Below, piece after piece: positions 21,607 to 33,496 of a DNA stretch of 64,000 nucleotides; positions within the stretch are counted from its first letter, which is position 1, and every line of letters begins with the position of its first letter. The translations under genes and the position numbers were made by a program. Below the pieces are notes generated by a model. That model saw nothing but the letters and a program-made list of their open reading frames with translations. It did no database searches and had not been told where the DNA came from. The DNA lies in contig NC_058520.1 in assembly GCF_904849725.1 (NCBI RefSeq), positions 399,851,993-399,915,992 on the forward strand, given 5' to 3'. The stretch comes from Hordeum vulgare subsp. vulgare (taxonomy: Eukaryota; Streptophyta; Magnoliopsida; Poales; Poaceae).

Positions 21607-22342
21607 GGTTCTTCAAGCTGTGGAACCTTATCTCTTACCCTCCCAAGCTCCATTGTTGCTCCCTAAGCTCAAAAGTGCCCGATCTCTCTCCCTAGCCAAT
21701 CAAACTTGCTGATTCTTTCGGGATTGGTTGAGAAGGCCTAGATCTACACTTCCACCAAGAGAAAAGTTGATTCCCCCACCAATCCCTTGCGGATCTTGTT
21801 ACTCTTCGGTATTTGAGCATCCTAGACGATTGAGGTCACCTCGAAGCCACATTCCATTGTGGTGAAGCTTCGTGGTCTTGTTGGGAGCCGCCAAGGTTTG
21901 TGTGGAGTTTGCCCCAACCTTGTTTGTAAAGGTTCGGTCGCCGCCTTCAAGGGCACCTATAGTGGAATCACGGTACCTTGCATCGTGCGAGGGCGTGATG
22001 AGAATACGGTGGTCTTAGTGGCTTATTGGGGAGCATTGTGCCTCCACACCGCTCCAATGGAGACGTACTTCCTGTCAAAGGGAAGGAACTTTGGTAACAC
22101 ATCCTCGTCTTCATTGGTTCCACTTGTGGTTATCTCTAACCTTTACTTTTTTTATGCTTATGTTTTTGTCTATCTCTTACTTGTCTTAGTAGCTCTTGTT
22201 GTTAGCTTCATTACGGTTCACCCCATTGTTGTTATTTTTTTGAACCCGTATGTTGTTTACCCTAACTTGCTAAGATTAATTCAAAAGTGGTCGTTGCCTA
22301 TTCACCCCCCCCCCTCTAGTCAACCATATCGATCCTTTCAAT

Positions 22343-22354
22343 TGGTATCAGAGC
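22343..22354 (+). other. Primer binding site, initiator tRNA-Met type
   Basis: TGGTATCAGAGC is complementary to the 3' end of plant initiator tRNA-Met and lies 2 bp after the LTR, as in most plant Copia elements. Confidence 0.92.
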
Positions 22355-22391
22355 CACGTCTCTTTATTAATGGTTTAACCACCCAAAGAGT

Positions 22392-24935
22392 ATGGAAGAT
22401 GATGAGGGAGTTCCCCGTGCACAAACCGAGGGCATGGAATTGACTTCGATCACAAGGGACGACTTGAATACGGCTATGGCGCACTCAAGACGTCCATGAC
22501 GAACAAGGTCAAGACCATGCTTAAAGAGTTATTCGAGGGAATTAAAAACTCTCCTGAACCGGCATTGGTGGTTAAACCCACCACCCCGGATTCGGAGACC
22601 GATTCCGTCAGGGAAATGGCTAAAGGTATGCAACCTTCCCAACCTCTCGAAAATGATGGGAATGGGACGTATACATCTGTTCCACCACCACACGTAGTCT
22701 ATGGAGGACCAGTTCCCACACCGCATCTTAATCCTGTTGGTCCTCCTCCTAAGCTTGTGAAAGGTGACTTTGCTAACTGGGTATTTTCTATTAAGTCTCA
22801 TTTGAATCACAGCTCAACAAATTTGTGGAGAATCATCGAGCAAGGATATTATCCCCATGATCCAAGCAACCTCACTCCAAGAGAAGATGCGGACAATCAA
22901 TACAATCACTCTGCTTTGTTTATTCTCCAGTCCGCGGTGCCACCTGAAGATCTTCCTCCCTTGCGTCCCTTCACTTTGGCCAAGGATTGTTGGAAGCACA
23001 TTATGGTGTTGTACAAGGGAAGCTCAAGCATTCAACTGTCCAATTATGAAGTGATACTTGATAAGGCCGATGAGTTTGTGATGAAGGAAGACGAGGACCC
23101 TCGTGATCTCTATCGGAGGGTGACTGCTATTGCTGTGGCACTCAAGGATCATGGGAGCAAGGATGTGGATGATACATGGGTCAAGCGCAAGTTTCTCAAA
23201 GCCATCATGCCTTTCAATAAAGCCATGTCATCTATCATTCGTCAGCGACCAGACTTCCACTCCTTGTCTTCCAGTGAGGTGTTGGATGAATTCATTGCAA
23301 TGTCAATCATGAACGAAACAGATGACAATGCACTTGCTCGGGTTCGCTCAAAGACAGCTTCACCCAACCTTGCCCTAAAAGCAAAAGCAACATTTGAAGA
23401 AGAAGAAGAGGATGAGGAAGAGGAGAGCTGCCCTGAAGACACAAATTATGCCTATCATGAGCACATGGCTCTTGCGTCAAGGCAATTCTAGGGTAACAAG
23501 AGGAACTCAAGACCCACCTTCACCAAGAACAACTCGAGTGGGTTCAAACCCAAGCAACGAGTGAGGACATGTTATAACTGTGGTAACATGAGTCACTTTG
23601 TGGCCGAATGTCCCTATGAGAAAAGGGAAGACAACGGGGGCAAGCTCATTCGCAAAGACAAAACCAAGTCATTCCAATCAAGAACAACTTTGTGAAGAAA
23701 CCTCACCCAAAGGGGATGGTGGCCCTTGAAGAGTACCCTTCCGATGATGATGATGATGATGATGATACAGTGGCAACGGCAACTGTCGGTATTGCCACTC
23801 CCTCTCCCCAGAAGGTGTCTCTCTTCAACGCCCCCAATGAGAACTACATCACCAAGTGCCTCATGGCAAAAGGTATCAATCAGGTAACCCCCATCATTAA
23901 GACCAACATCGCTACTGCTCCTTCATTATTAAATTGTGTTGATGATAGTGATGTTGGGGAACTTAATGAGCATGATCCTGACAAGTTTCTGTGCACTATT
24001 AAGGGAGAATCCAAGAAGCACTTTGTTGCTCTCTTGGAACAACTGGGTGAGGCCAATGACCTCATCGAGTCTCATGAGGAGACCATCTCCGAGCTTCAGG
24101 GACACAGCCGTGACTATGCCGATGAAATTGCTGAATTATCTATTGCTCTAGAAAAGGAGCGCACTCTTCGTTTGGCTCTTGAGGAGTCATACAACGATGA
24201 CTGTGCTAAAATGCAAAAGAAACTAGATCATGATACTGTTCTTACTCGTATGCTTAAGTCTGAGAAGTATGCTCTTGGGGTTGGCCATGACAGACTTAAA
24301 GGGGAGTTTGACACACTTGACAAGGCTCACAAGGTCTTGAAAGGTGTTCATTTCTCTCTGAAAGAGTCTCATGATCAACTCCAAGCAAAGCTTACCAAGG
24401 AGATCTCTACTTGTCCTCCCTTTGTGTTAATTGATAATGCTTGTACAACTAATCCTTGTTGTGAGCATGTACATCTTGTGGAGGAAAATGCCAAGTTAAA
24501 GGAGAAACTTGAGAAGGGCCTTGTGGCATGCATACAAGGTGAGAAGAGCCTGAACGACCTCTTGAGCACTCAAAAGGGTGTTGTAGGAAAGGAGGGACTT
24601 GGACTTACCTCCAAGTCAAAAGGAAAAAGGAGGAACAGGAACAAACGATCTCCTACTCTCATGGGCATCTTTGTCAAAGAGGGTGAAGGGACTCAGGAGG
24701 TGAACATGAACAAGGTGGACGATGGTAACGTCAAGAAGGGCAAAACCATTCCTACTAACACAACCGACACACTCAATTCTTCTTATGTCTTATGTCGTGC
24801 TAGTGATGGGCATGTTTAAGCCAGATTTGTTGGTTCCTACTATGAGTCCATTGAATGGGCTATCTGGGTTCCTAAGACCCTTGTCTCTAACATGAAAGGA
24901 CCCATTAAAAAATGGGTACCTAAAACCAAGCCTTG
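22392..24935 (+). pseudogene. Copia gag with zinc knuckle and coiled-coil region, degraded
   Basis: The likely start is ATG 22392 (MEDDEGVPRA...). A one-base indel near 22477 shifts to the frame of 22496-23491, which holds the capsid-like part (…KGDFANWVFSIKSHL…). After an in-frame TAG at 23489-23491 the same frame continues with the zinc knuckle CYNCGNMSHFVAEC (23570-23611, C-x2-C-x4-H-x4-C). Another frameshift near 23690 leads to 23692-24819, with a run of eight aspartates followed by a long coiled-coil-like region (about 24010-24560) and a basic tail. A TAA at 24817-24819 interrupts the last segment, which continues to about 24935 (…IWVPKT…). This domain layout is typical of SIRE/Maximus gag. 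Confidence 0.85.
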
Positions 24936-24940
24936 ATCTA

Positions 24941-27900
24941 TTGCAGGTGTTTGCTTCCGGTGGGGTGTCATGGTTGCTCGATAGTGGAGCAACAAATCAT
25001 ATGACCGGAAGCAAGGACTTAGTGGTGGATGTGCATCCTTCTCCATCTATGCCCACCCATGTCCAATTCGCGGATCCTCGTCAAAGGTATTGGGATTTGG
25101 TAAGGTGGTCATCTCTCAAGAGTTATCTATTGAGAAGGTCATGCTTGTTGAGTCTCTTGCCTACAATTTACTTTCGGTTCGTCAACTTGCAAATATGGGT
25201 TTTTCCACATTCTTTAATCTTGATACTGTGGTCCTCCTATGGAGCAAGACTCTTAAAGTAGCCTATGTTGGATATGTCGAAAATGGTCTTTATGTGGTGA
25301 ACTTCTCAAAGCGACCCACTAAGACCGCAACGTGTTTAATGGCTAAAGTTGATGTGGGCTGGCTTTGGCATCGCCGACTAGCTCATGTCAATATGAGATC
25401 TTTGCAAAGTCTTCTAACAGGGGACCATATTCGTGGACTAACAAATGTGAGTTTTGCTAGAGATCGCGCTTGCAGTGCCTGCATTGAAGGAAAGATTCAT
25501 GAAACTGCTCATCGTCCAACGACTCTCATTTACACTAAGAGGCCATTGGAGCTCCTCCATATGGATCTTTTCGGCCCTCCATCATTAGTCTTGGAGGCAG
25601 AAAGTACTGCTTGGTGATTGTTGATGACTACTCAAGATACACCTGGGTATATTTCTTCAAAAGGAAGAGTGAGACTCAACAAACTGTCATCAACTTTGCT
25701 AATGAAGCTCAACGTCAACATGAAGCAAAGATCTTGATGATTAGAAGTGACAACGGCACCAAGTTCAAGAACTACACCTTGGATGAGTTTCTAGGTGATG
25801 AGGGAATAAAACATCAATATTCAGCACCATATACCCCTCAATAAAATGGCGTGGCAGAAAGGAAGAACCGGACCTTGATGGACGCTTTAAGAACAATGAT
25901 GACGGAATTCAAATCTCCATATAACTTTTGGGCAGAGGCCATCAACACAGCATGTCATGCATCCAATCGGCTCTATATCTGCAAAGGCTTGAACAAGACT
26001 CCATATGAGATTCTCACTAGAAACAAACCCAATCTCAAGTACTTCTGGGTATTCGGTTGTAAGTGTTTCATTCGCAAGAAAGGTGCACGTTTAGCTAAAT
26101 TTGATTCTAGAGCACATGAGGGCATATTTGTTGGTTATGTTACAAACTCTCATGCTTACCGTGTCCTCAACAAGTCCACCGGACTCATTGAGGAGACGTG
26201 TAACGTGGAGTTTGATGAAAATAATAGCTCCCAAGTGGAGCAAAGTGGTCTTTGTGATGTAGGTGATGAAATTCCTCCCCAAGCCATAAGAAGAATGGGG
26301 ATTGGTCAAATACTCCCCATTGAGGAACCCCTTGTGGCCGAAGGAGAAGGACAATGCTCTACTCAAGTGGAGCCATCACCCCCACAAGCCCCACATGCTT
26401 CCGATGAACAAAGAGAAGACTCTCAACAAGATGAACACGCTCAAGGTCAAGATAAATTGCCCAACAATGATGATGTGTCCCATGATATTCAAGCACTTAC
26501 CCAAGGTTCCGAACCTGCTCATGATCAAGATCAAGTGCAACCACAAGATCCAGACCAAGTAGAAGCACAAGATCAAGATCAAGAGAAACCACAAGTACAA
26601 GGACAAACAAGTGAACCTGCTCAAGTCGAAAGTCAAGATGATCAGGATACTGTCTCACAATTCCCTTCTGCAGCACCAATAGCCGGTGCCAAGGGAGGCT
26701 CAAGACGCAAGGGCAAGCAAAGTAAACAAGTCGATGCTCCCCAGTTATCCAATGAAGAACTCTTGGAGCGTCGAGCAGCCAAGATTGCGAACAAGCTGAG
26801 AGTCAAGTCACATCTTATGAAGAATGTACTTGGCAGTTTAAAAAGGGGAGTATCCACCCATCAACAAATTTTGAATTATTGTGAGCATCACGCGTTTGTT
26901 TCGTATTCTGAACCTCAATAGGTACAGGAAGCGCTCGATGATGAGGATTGGCTTATGGCCATGCATGAAGAACTTAACAACTTCGAGCGTAACCATGTCT
27001 GGGATTTAGTGCCAAGACCAAACGAGGAACATAATGTCATCGGGACCAAATGGATATTCAAAAACAAGCAAGATGACAATGGGATTGTGATTCGAAACAA
27101 GGCAAGATTGGTGGCTCAAGGCTACTCCCAAGTCGAGGGTATCGACTACGGTGAAACCTTTGCCCCTGTTGCTCGTCTAGAATCTATTCACATGTTGCTT
27201 GCATTTGCTTCTCATCATAATTTCAAATTACAGCAAATGGATGTGAAAAGTGCCTTTCTTAATGGTCCGTTAAATGAGTTGGTCTATGTCAAACAACCCC
27301 CGGGATTCGAACATCCCAAGCTCCCCAATCATGTGTGAAAACTTAATAAGGCACTCTATGGCCTTAAACAAGCCCCACGTGTGTGGTATGAGTATCTTAC
27401 TGAGTTGTTACAAGATCGTGGGTTTGAAATTGGGAAGATAGATCCCACTCTTTTTACTAAGAGGGTTAAAGGGGATTTGTTCATATGCCAACTATATGTT
27501 GATGATATTATCTTTGGTTCCCCTAACATTTCCTTCAATGAAGAATTTGCTGGACTAATGACCGAGAAATTTGAGATGTCCATGATGGGAGAGTTGAAGT
27601 TCTTCCTCGGCTTTGAGATTAAACAAGGCCTAGAAGGGACCTTCATCAGACAAGCCAAGTATACTCAAGACATGCTCAAACGGTTCGAGCTTGAAGATGT
27701 CAAGCCGGTCAAGTTCCCCATGCCAACAAGATGCAAGCTTGACAGTGATCCCAATGGTAAAGCAGTGGATCAAAAGGTATATCGCTCCATGATTGGATCC
27801 CTCCTTTACCTTTGTGCATCTAGACCAGATATTATGTTGAGTGTAGGGATATGTGCACGGTTTCAATCTGCACCAAAAGAAAGTCATTATATGGCTGTTA

Positions 27901-28448
27901 AGCGAATCTTTCGATATTTGGCTCATACCCCAAACTTTGGCCTATGGTATCCCAAAGGAGCAAACTTCAACCTAGTAGGCTATTCTGACTCAGATTGGGC
28001 AGGAGATTGTGTGGAGAGGAAGTCAACTTCTGGAGGATGCCAATTCCTTGGTCGCTCACTGGTAAGTTGGTCTTCAAAGAAGCAGAATTGTGTCTCCCTA
28101 TCATCCACCGAAGCTGAGTATGTGGCAGCTGCAAGTTGTTGTGCACAATTGCTATGGATGAGTCAAACTTTAAAGGATTACGGTGTCACTTGTGACAAAG
28201 TGCCTCTTCTATGTGACAATCAAAGTGCTATTAAGATTTCCCTCAACCCAGTGCAACATAGCAAGACCAAGCATATTGATATTCGCCATCACTTCATTCG
28301 TGAACATATCAAGCTAGGTGATCTTGAGGTTCATTTCATCCACACTGAAGAGCAACTTGCAGATATTTTCACTAAGCCCCTAGATGAAGCAAGGTTCCGG
28401 GAGTTAAGGCATGAGCTAAATATCATTGATTCAAGTAATGTGGATTGA
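24941..28448 (+). pseudogene. Copia pol: protease, integrase, reverse transcriptase, RNase H; degraded
   Basis: Protease: LLDSGATNHMTG near 24975. Pre-integrase zinc region: 25360-25500 with LWHRRLAH and CSACIEGK. Integrase core: first D in HMDLFG near 25560, second in RSDNGT near 25750, catalytic E in GVAERKNRT near 25855. A long acidic, glutamine-rich linker (about 26220-26700) follows. Reverse transcriptase: KWIFKNK near 27050, [11 protein letters not shown] near 27240, catalytic YVDDI near 27500. RNase H: YSDSDWAGD near 27985, STEAEY near 28110, KHIDIRHHF near 28270. Lesions: frameshifts near 25089 and 25605, TAA 25842-25844, TAG 26919-26921, TGA 27336-27338. From 25611 to 28448 the frame is otherwise constant, so decay is modest. 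Confidence 0.93.
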
Positions 28449-28830
28449 AGCTAGGCACGTGCACCTTACTATGCATTCTATCTTGTTCTAGATGTAGGCA
28501 TGGACATAGGGGGACTGTTGTTCTCTCAATGAACTCTTCCTCCCCCCATTATGCATAAATTGATCTCGCCTTTCACTTTAGCCATTGCCAAATGGCACTT
28601 GTGCTTCAAAGACGAGCGTTGGTCATGAACCCAAGGATAATTCTTCGTGGTGTCATACCTTTGTCTCAAACATAGGTGGCCTCGGCCACCGCCCCCACCT
28701 TTCTCTCATATGGAAGAAAGGATACAAAATAACAAGTCAGTATATCTTGTTGGTGCTATCTTCTTATTTTCACTAACTTGTCATTTGCCCACGTCTTTCT
28801 CATCTCCTATGTCTCGTTGTGACATTTGCG
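28449..28830 (+). other. Spacer between pol and the internal repeat array
   Basis: No gene seen. It holds purine-rich pieces (ATAGGGGGACTG near 28508) like those next to plant Copia pol genes, and C/T-rich sequence leading into the palindrome array. Confidence 0.5.
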
Positions 28831-29044
28831 GCGGTACTACCGCCACGGCTAGCGGTACTACCGCCAGGGGTAGCGGTACTACTGCCAGGACCCCAGTCTA
28901 CCACGACCTGACTAGGACTTTTTAGGGCTGTCTCAAGGGGGAGCAGTACTACCGCCAGGGGGAGCGGTACTACCGCCAGGTAGCGGTACTACCGCCAGGA
29001 CCACAGCGTACTACGGCTGGCCCGTACCCCTTGGGCTATATAAA
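28831..29044 (+). promoter_or_regulatory. Putative internal promoter: palindrome array plus TATA box
   Basis: About five to six copies of GCGGTACTACCGC, the reverse complement of the LTR motif, lie at 28831-29016. They are followed at 29037-29044 by TATATAAA within GGGCTATATAAAGGAGGGG, then a C/T-rich stretch typical of a transcript start. The order (array, TATA, leader) copies that of the LTR promoter at 21230-21606. It lies about 160 bp before a well-placed ATG (29199) of the accessory gene. That it is an active promoter is inference. Confidence 0.55.
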
Positions 29045-29198
29045 GGAGGGGAGCCCGTTTTCCCTGTCTCTTTCTTCTTCCTCGTGGCTCCTCCCTCTCC
29101 TACCCCGAACTCCCCCTATTTGGATCTCTACCCGCGGAGCCCCTTCTCTCCGTTGAGTTGGAGGGTTTGCCCCACGTCTCCTTCCTCCACCAAGTGCC

Positions 29199-31263
29199 AT
29201 GGACTCCGGTAAAACTCCTCCCTCTATTCTCTTGGTTGATGTTTTCTTGTTCTAGGGTTAGGAGCATTGGTGTTTTGGATCCATGTCTATGGTATTGTGC
29301 TTTGTTCTTGGATGGCATGAAGGAGATATTCAAGGGGAGTGTAGGCCCTATGATTCATTGCCTTTATATTGCCATGCCCTAGGTTCTTCATGTTTTAGAT
29401 CAAGAACTTCTTCCATTTTGGATTAGATCTAAAACTTGATTCCTCTTAACTAGGCATGTCTTTATTTAGATGATTCTTGTGATCCTCATGTTGTTAGGGC
29501 TGTGGTGGTGTTTTTAGTGTTTATACAGAGTACCCATGGCCCTCGTAAATCCAATCTAGCCATTTCTATGGGTCCTTTTTCATATTCAGATCTGAAAATC
29601 AACCCCTAGTCGTAAATCCAATCTAGCCGTTTCTATGGGTCCTTTTTCATATTCAGATCTGAAAATCAACCCCTAGCGGTACTAGTGCCAGGGGTAGCGG
29701 TACTACCGCCAGGACCCCAGCGGTACTACCGCCAGGGGTAGCGGTACTACCGCCAGGAGGATATTATTTTTCTTCTTTTCATTTGCTTGGCAATGTGAGT
29801 TTACTTTTATGCCTCTTTTTGTTCATTGCCTTGACTCCTTCTGTCGCTCTTTTTCGGTGTGTGCCTTGTGTGTTACAGGTGGTGCTCGCCGCTCGAACGC
29901 CTCACGGGACACCCAGTCGAAGCATTATCGCAATCCAGAGGCTCCAGAGGGCTCTACCACTTCCGGTCTGCAACCCAAAAAGAAGTCTTTCAAGAAGGCC
30001 GCTCACAGGGACAAGGGGGTCAACATTCGCACTATGCCCCCTGAGGACTTTCTGCGGTTCCGCACCAAAAATCACTATCTCCAAGAGAAGGCTGTGATCA
30101 GGGATGTCGAGCATGTTTGGTCAACAGATCACTGCAGGATCTATCGCGACATCGTCAAGCATTTCAAGAAGAGTTTTGTTCCAGTTCAGTGTATTGACTT
30201 GGATCACCTTTAGTGGAACCTGGATTACTTTGGTGACGCTCTCTCTTTGATTGACAAGCTGGGCATTAAGGAGATCATCTCCTTCAAGAAAGACTTTGAT
30301 CCAGATGTTGTCGCCCAGTTCTATGTCACAGTTCACTTCTCGCCTGATGACGAGCGCACCCTGGTTTGGATGACTGGTACACAGAAGATGACAGGTTCCT
30401 GGCGCGAATTCATGGCATTTCCCAAGGTCGACTTTCAGGGAGCTGACACTCCGATTGGGTCGCATCCTCATGCTACAGCTTCCACTGATAGGGCCCCCGC
30501 CAAGGACAGGTTGCAGCAACTGTATGTGAAGAAAGGTGTGCTCCCCAGGCATCTGGATATCATGCATCGGATCTTCTGCAACACCCTCTTCCCTCGCATT
30601 GGCAACTTCGACGAGGTGCACGGTTCTCTGGCTCAGACGCTTCTGCTTTGTGAGGAGGCTATGACTAAGGAGTCTGCCCCTCTCGATATTTCTGACGTAA
30701 TGTTCATTGAGCTCTAGAACTGCATCATGATGTGCAAGGTTCCCATTTACGGGCCCTACTTGTTTGCCTATATTCGCCAGAAGTGGCAAGCCACTTATCC
30801 GCTTGAGGAGTTCCACCTTCAGGCTGATTACTTTGTGCACGATCCTATTAGGCTCCGCATCAAGGACAAATGGGCCAACCCATCAACTTCATCTCAGCAC
30901 ATGGACACTCACACAGAGACTGCTGCTGACAGAGGCACCGCTTCTCAGTCCCGCTCTTCTGCTATGCCATCTTGGGCAGTGAAACTGCAGGATAAAATGA
31001 AGACTCTCTTTTGTATGCAGGCTAAGGGACAGTATCAGACTCTTGAGGCCCAGAAGGAGAACCGTCAGAGGCACAAGCGTGTCCTGAGGACACTTGATGT
31101 TGAGATCTCCAGAGGCTCATAGGACGACATCACTCCAGAGTCTGCTTGGATGCGGGCTCAAGGTTATCAGTGGTCTCATGCAGAGGAGGAGGAGGACCAT
31201 GAGGAGGAGCAGGACAATTCGGATGCTACGGATGAGTCTGGGGATGATGAGGATGAGGAGTGA
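29199..31263 (+). pseudogene. Accessory gene downstream of Copia pol, probably spliced, with three TAG stops
   Basis: ATG 29199 lies in a good context (GTGCCATGG). A donor site follows after 10 coding bases (CCG|GTAAAAC, 29209) and an acceptor after a T-rich stretch (TTACAG, ending 29878), giving a 670-bp intron. The spliced frame joins in phase with an open frame from 29879 to TGA 31261-31263, about 461 codons in exon 2. The only breaks are TAG at 30211, 30715 and 31120, all in one frame with no frameshift. The product has a basic N-terminal part (QPKKKSFKK), a middle with many aromatic residues (…YFGDALSLIDKLG…, …VHFSPDDERTLVWM…), and an acidic C-terminal tail of E and D. It recalls extra ORFs of Maximus/SIRE elements and plant-transposon-protein domains, but I cannot name a function. 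No signal peptide is visible. Confidence 0.6.
29544..29677 (+). repeat. Tandem duplication, 2 x 67 bp, in the accessory-gene intron
   Basis: Units 29544-29610 and 29611-29677 (each beginning CGTAAATCCAATC) differ at one or two bases, so the duplication is recent. A second palindrome cluster (GCGGTACTACCGC, 29676-29754) follows directly, giving a repeat-rich intron. Confidence 0.85.
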
Positions 31264-31570
31264 CCACCTGTGTCGTTAGGTGTGCCCCTTTTTGGTGTCT
31301 TGTGCCAAAGGGGGAGAGAGTCTAGGAGGTGGATTTGAGAGTTGAACTTTGCTTATCTTTGCTTATCTTTCGTGTTTGCTTTGAACTTGGTTTGCTTCTA
31401 TTTGCTATCTTTGCTTTGTGTGATGTGAGACTTGAACTAGTGTGATATTTATTTCCATCATATGTCGTGAGTCATATGCACCTTATTTTCATATATCTCT
31501 ATCTTTTTCTTCACATGTTATTCACTGTGCAAATCCGGTATTGTCATCAATCCACCAAAAAGGGGGAGAT
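31264..31570 (+). other. Copia 3' UTR with two purine tracts
   Basis: Two tracts are visible: AAAGGGGGAGAGAG near 31309 and AAAAAGGGGGAGAT ending at 31570, directly before the 3' LTR. The second is the polypurine tract for plus-strand synthesis; the first may be an older or auxiliary tract. No gene is present. Confidence 0.75.
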
Positions 31571-32969
31571 TGTTAGGGCATAGTTTATGCCTTAGTAATT
31601 TTGGTGATTGATGACAGTACCGCAAAGGACTAACCGTGTGTGTTAAGATTTCAGACCACACACTTCAACGGCACAAGACGACTCGCCCCCTCTTTCCATG
31701 GAACAAAAGCACGGTGTACTCTACGATTCTCTTTATTTGAGTCATAGGAACGCCATACTATTAAGAGGGGACCCATAGTGGAAAGGTTTGGGTGGAATCA
31801 ATTTTGCACGCACACACTTTATCTCCTTTCCCCCTTGCCTGCAACTTTGGAGTGGCTCGCGCCATTGTGTTTATCTCTTCTTTGCAAATGGTCCTCAAGC
31901 GGTAGTACCGCTGTGTCTAGCGGTAGTACCGCTAGTTGGCGGTAGTACCGCCCCTCGTCAGCGGTAGTACCGCTCCAGGAGCTTAGTACCGCCTTCCTAG
32001 CGGTTGTACTTCGACGGACCTTTTTGCAAAGACTTTCTTGGCGGTGGTTGGCCCGGTAGTGCTTATGCACTACCATGGGCCCAGCGGTAGTACCGCTGCA
32101 GCCAGCGGTAGTACCGCCGGAGTGCGAGCGGTAGTACCGCTGCAGCCAGCGGTAGTACCGCTACATCCAGCGGTAGTACCGCTAGGCACGGGCTGTGAGT
32201 GGGAAAACGGTTGGATTCCCCCCCCCCACTATATAAGGGGTTCTTCAAGCTGTGGAACCTTATCTCTTACCCTCCCAAGCTCCATTGTTGCTCCCTAAGC
32301 TCAAAAGTGCCCGATCTCTCTCCCTAGCCAATTAAACTTGTTGATTCTTTAGGGATTGGTTGAGAAGGCCTAGATCTACACTTCCACCAAGAGAAAAGTT
32401 GATTCCCCCACCAATCCCTTGAGGATCTTGTTACTCTTGGGTGTTTGAGCATCCTAAACGGTTGAGGTCACCTCGAAGCCACATTCCATTATGGTGAAGC
32501 TTCGTGGTCTGGTTGGGAGCCTCCAAGCTTTGTGTGGAGTTTGCCCCAACCTTGTTTGTAAAGGTTCGGTCGCCGCCTTCAAGGGCACCTATAGTGGAAT
32601 CATGGTACCTTGCATCGTGCGAGGGCGTGAGGAGAATATGGTGGCCTTAGTGGCTTATTGGGGAGCATTGTGCCTCCACACCGCTCCAACAGAGACGTAC
32701 TTCCTGTCAAAGGGAAGGAACTTCGGTAACACATCCTCGTCTTCATTGCTTCCACTTGTGGTTATCTCTAACCGTTACTTTGTGTATGCTTATGTTGTTG
32801 TCTATCTCTTACTTGTCTTAGTAGCTCTTGTTGTTAGCTTCATTACGGTTCACCCCATTGGTGTTATTTTTGTGAACCCGTATGTTGTTTACCCTAACTT
32901 GCTAAGATTAGTTAAAAAGTGGTCGTTGCCTATTCACCCCCCCTCTAGTCAACCATATCGATCCTTTCA
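31571..32969 (+). mobile_element. 3' LTR of the Copia element
   Basis: It opens TGTTAGGGCATAG and ends CGATCCTTTCA, 1399 bp, followed by the GCAAT duplication. It has about nine exact palindromes (31900-32180) and TATATAAGG at 32230-32238. It matches the 5' LTR closely outside the array, which suggests a fairly young insertion. Confidence 0.92.
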
Positions 32970-32974
32970 GCAAT

Positions 32975-33496
32975 CCCTACTCATTCACATTGATATCTAT
33001 TGATGAGAACCTCCACAGCTCATTGATATGCCTAGTTAATGTGACTATCTTCTCCTTTTTGTCTTGCAACCCCCACCACATTCCACACCATCTATAGTGC
33101 TATAACCATGGCTCACGCTCATGTATTGCGTGAGAGTTGAAAAGGTTTGAGAAAGTAAAGGTGTGAAACAATTACTTGGCCAATACCGGGGTTGTGCATG
33201 ATTTAAATTCGTTGTGTAATGATGATAGAGCATGGCCAGACTATATGCTTTTGTAGGGATAACTTTCTTTTGGCCTTGTTATTTTGAAAGTTCATGATTA
33301 CTTTGCTAGTTTGCTTGAATTATTATTGTTTCCACGTCAATAGCAAACTATTGTTTTGAATCTAATGGATCTAAACATTCACGTCACATAAGAGGAATTA
33401 CAAAGGACACCTATGCTAGGTAGCATGAAAGCATCAAAAATTCATTCTTATCACTTCCCTACTCGAGGACGAGGAGGAGTTAAGCTTGGGGATGCT
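32975..33496 (+). other. Last part of the B1 3' region with polypurine tract
   Basis: It continues the sequence broken at 20897 and is collinear with B3 60356-60872. It ends GAGTTAAGCTTGGGGATGCT directly before the 3' LTR. The 16 bases at 33481-33496 recur exactly in the B1 ORF (14071-14086) and the B3 ORF (57796-57811). Confidence 0.8.

Larger units (their letters stand above)
20903..22340 (+). mobile_element. 5' LTR of the Copia element
   Basis: It opens TGTTTGGGCATAG and ends ...CGATCCTTTCA, 1438 bp. It carries the palindrome array (21230-21553), a TATA box TATATAAGG (21598-21606) after a run of ten C, and a leader with an open frame (21859-22443) that is probably not translated as such. 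It is 39 bp longer than the 3' LTR, mostly through a different number of palindrome units. Confidence 0.92.
20903..32969 (+). mobile_element. Full-length Maximus/SIRE-like Copia element
   Basis: LTRs lie at 20903-22340 and 31571-32969, with TSD GCAAT (20898-20902, 32970-32974). B3 shows the empty site (GGCAATCCCTACTC). The order is: LTR, initiator-Met primer site, gag with zinc knuckle, coiled-coil region, protease, integrase, reverse transcriptase, RNase H, an accessory unit, polypurine tract, LTR. Protease-integrase-RT-RNaseH order is diagnostic of Copia. The long gag with an acidic run and coiled coil plus an extra ORF after pol fits the Maximus/SIRE lineage. The coding region has several stops and frameshifts, so it is not autonomous now. 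Confidence 0.93.

Noticed and set aside
21859..22443. 194-aa frame (and its copy at 32491-33003) as a membrane protein
   Set aside because: It lies in the R/U5 part of the Copia LTRs and is present in both LTRs; hydrophobic stretches come from T-rich sequence.
30121..30840. 239-aa minus-strand frame opposite the accessory gene
   Set aside because: It is the shadow of the plus-strand frame, which has the coherent start, splice sites and acidic tail.
29809..31263. Envelope-like protein for the ORF after Copia pol
   Set aside because: No signal peptide, no membrane segment and an acidic soluble-looking tail; the position alone is not enough.
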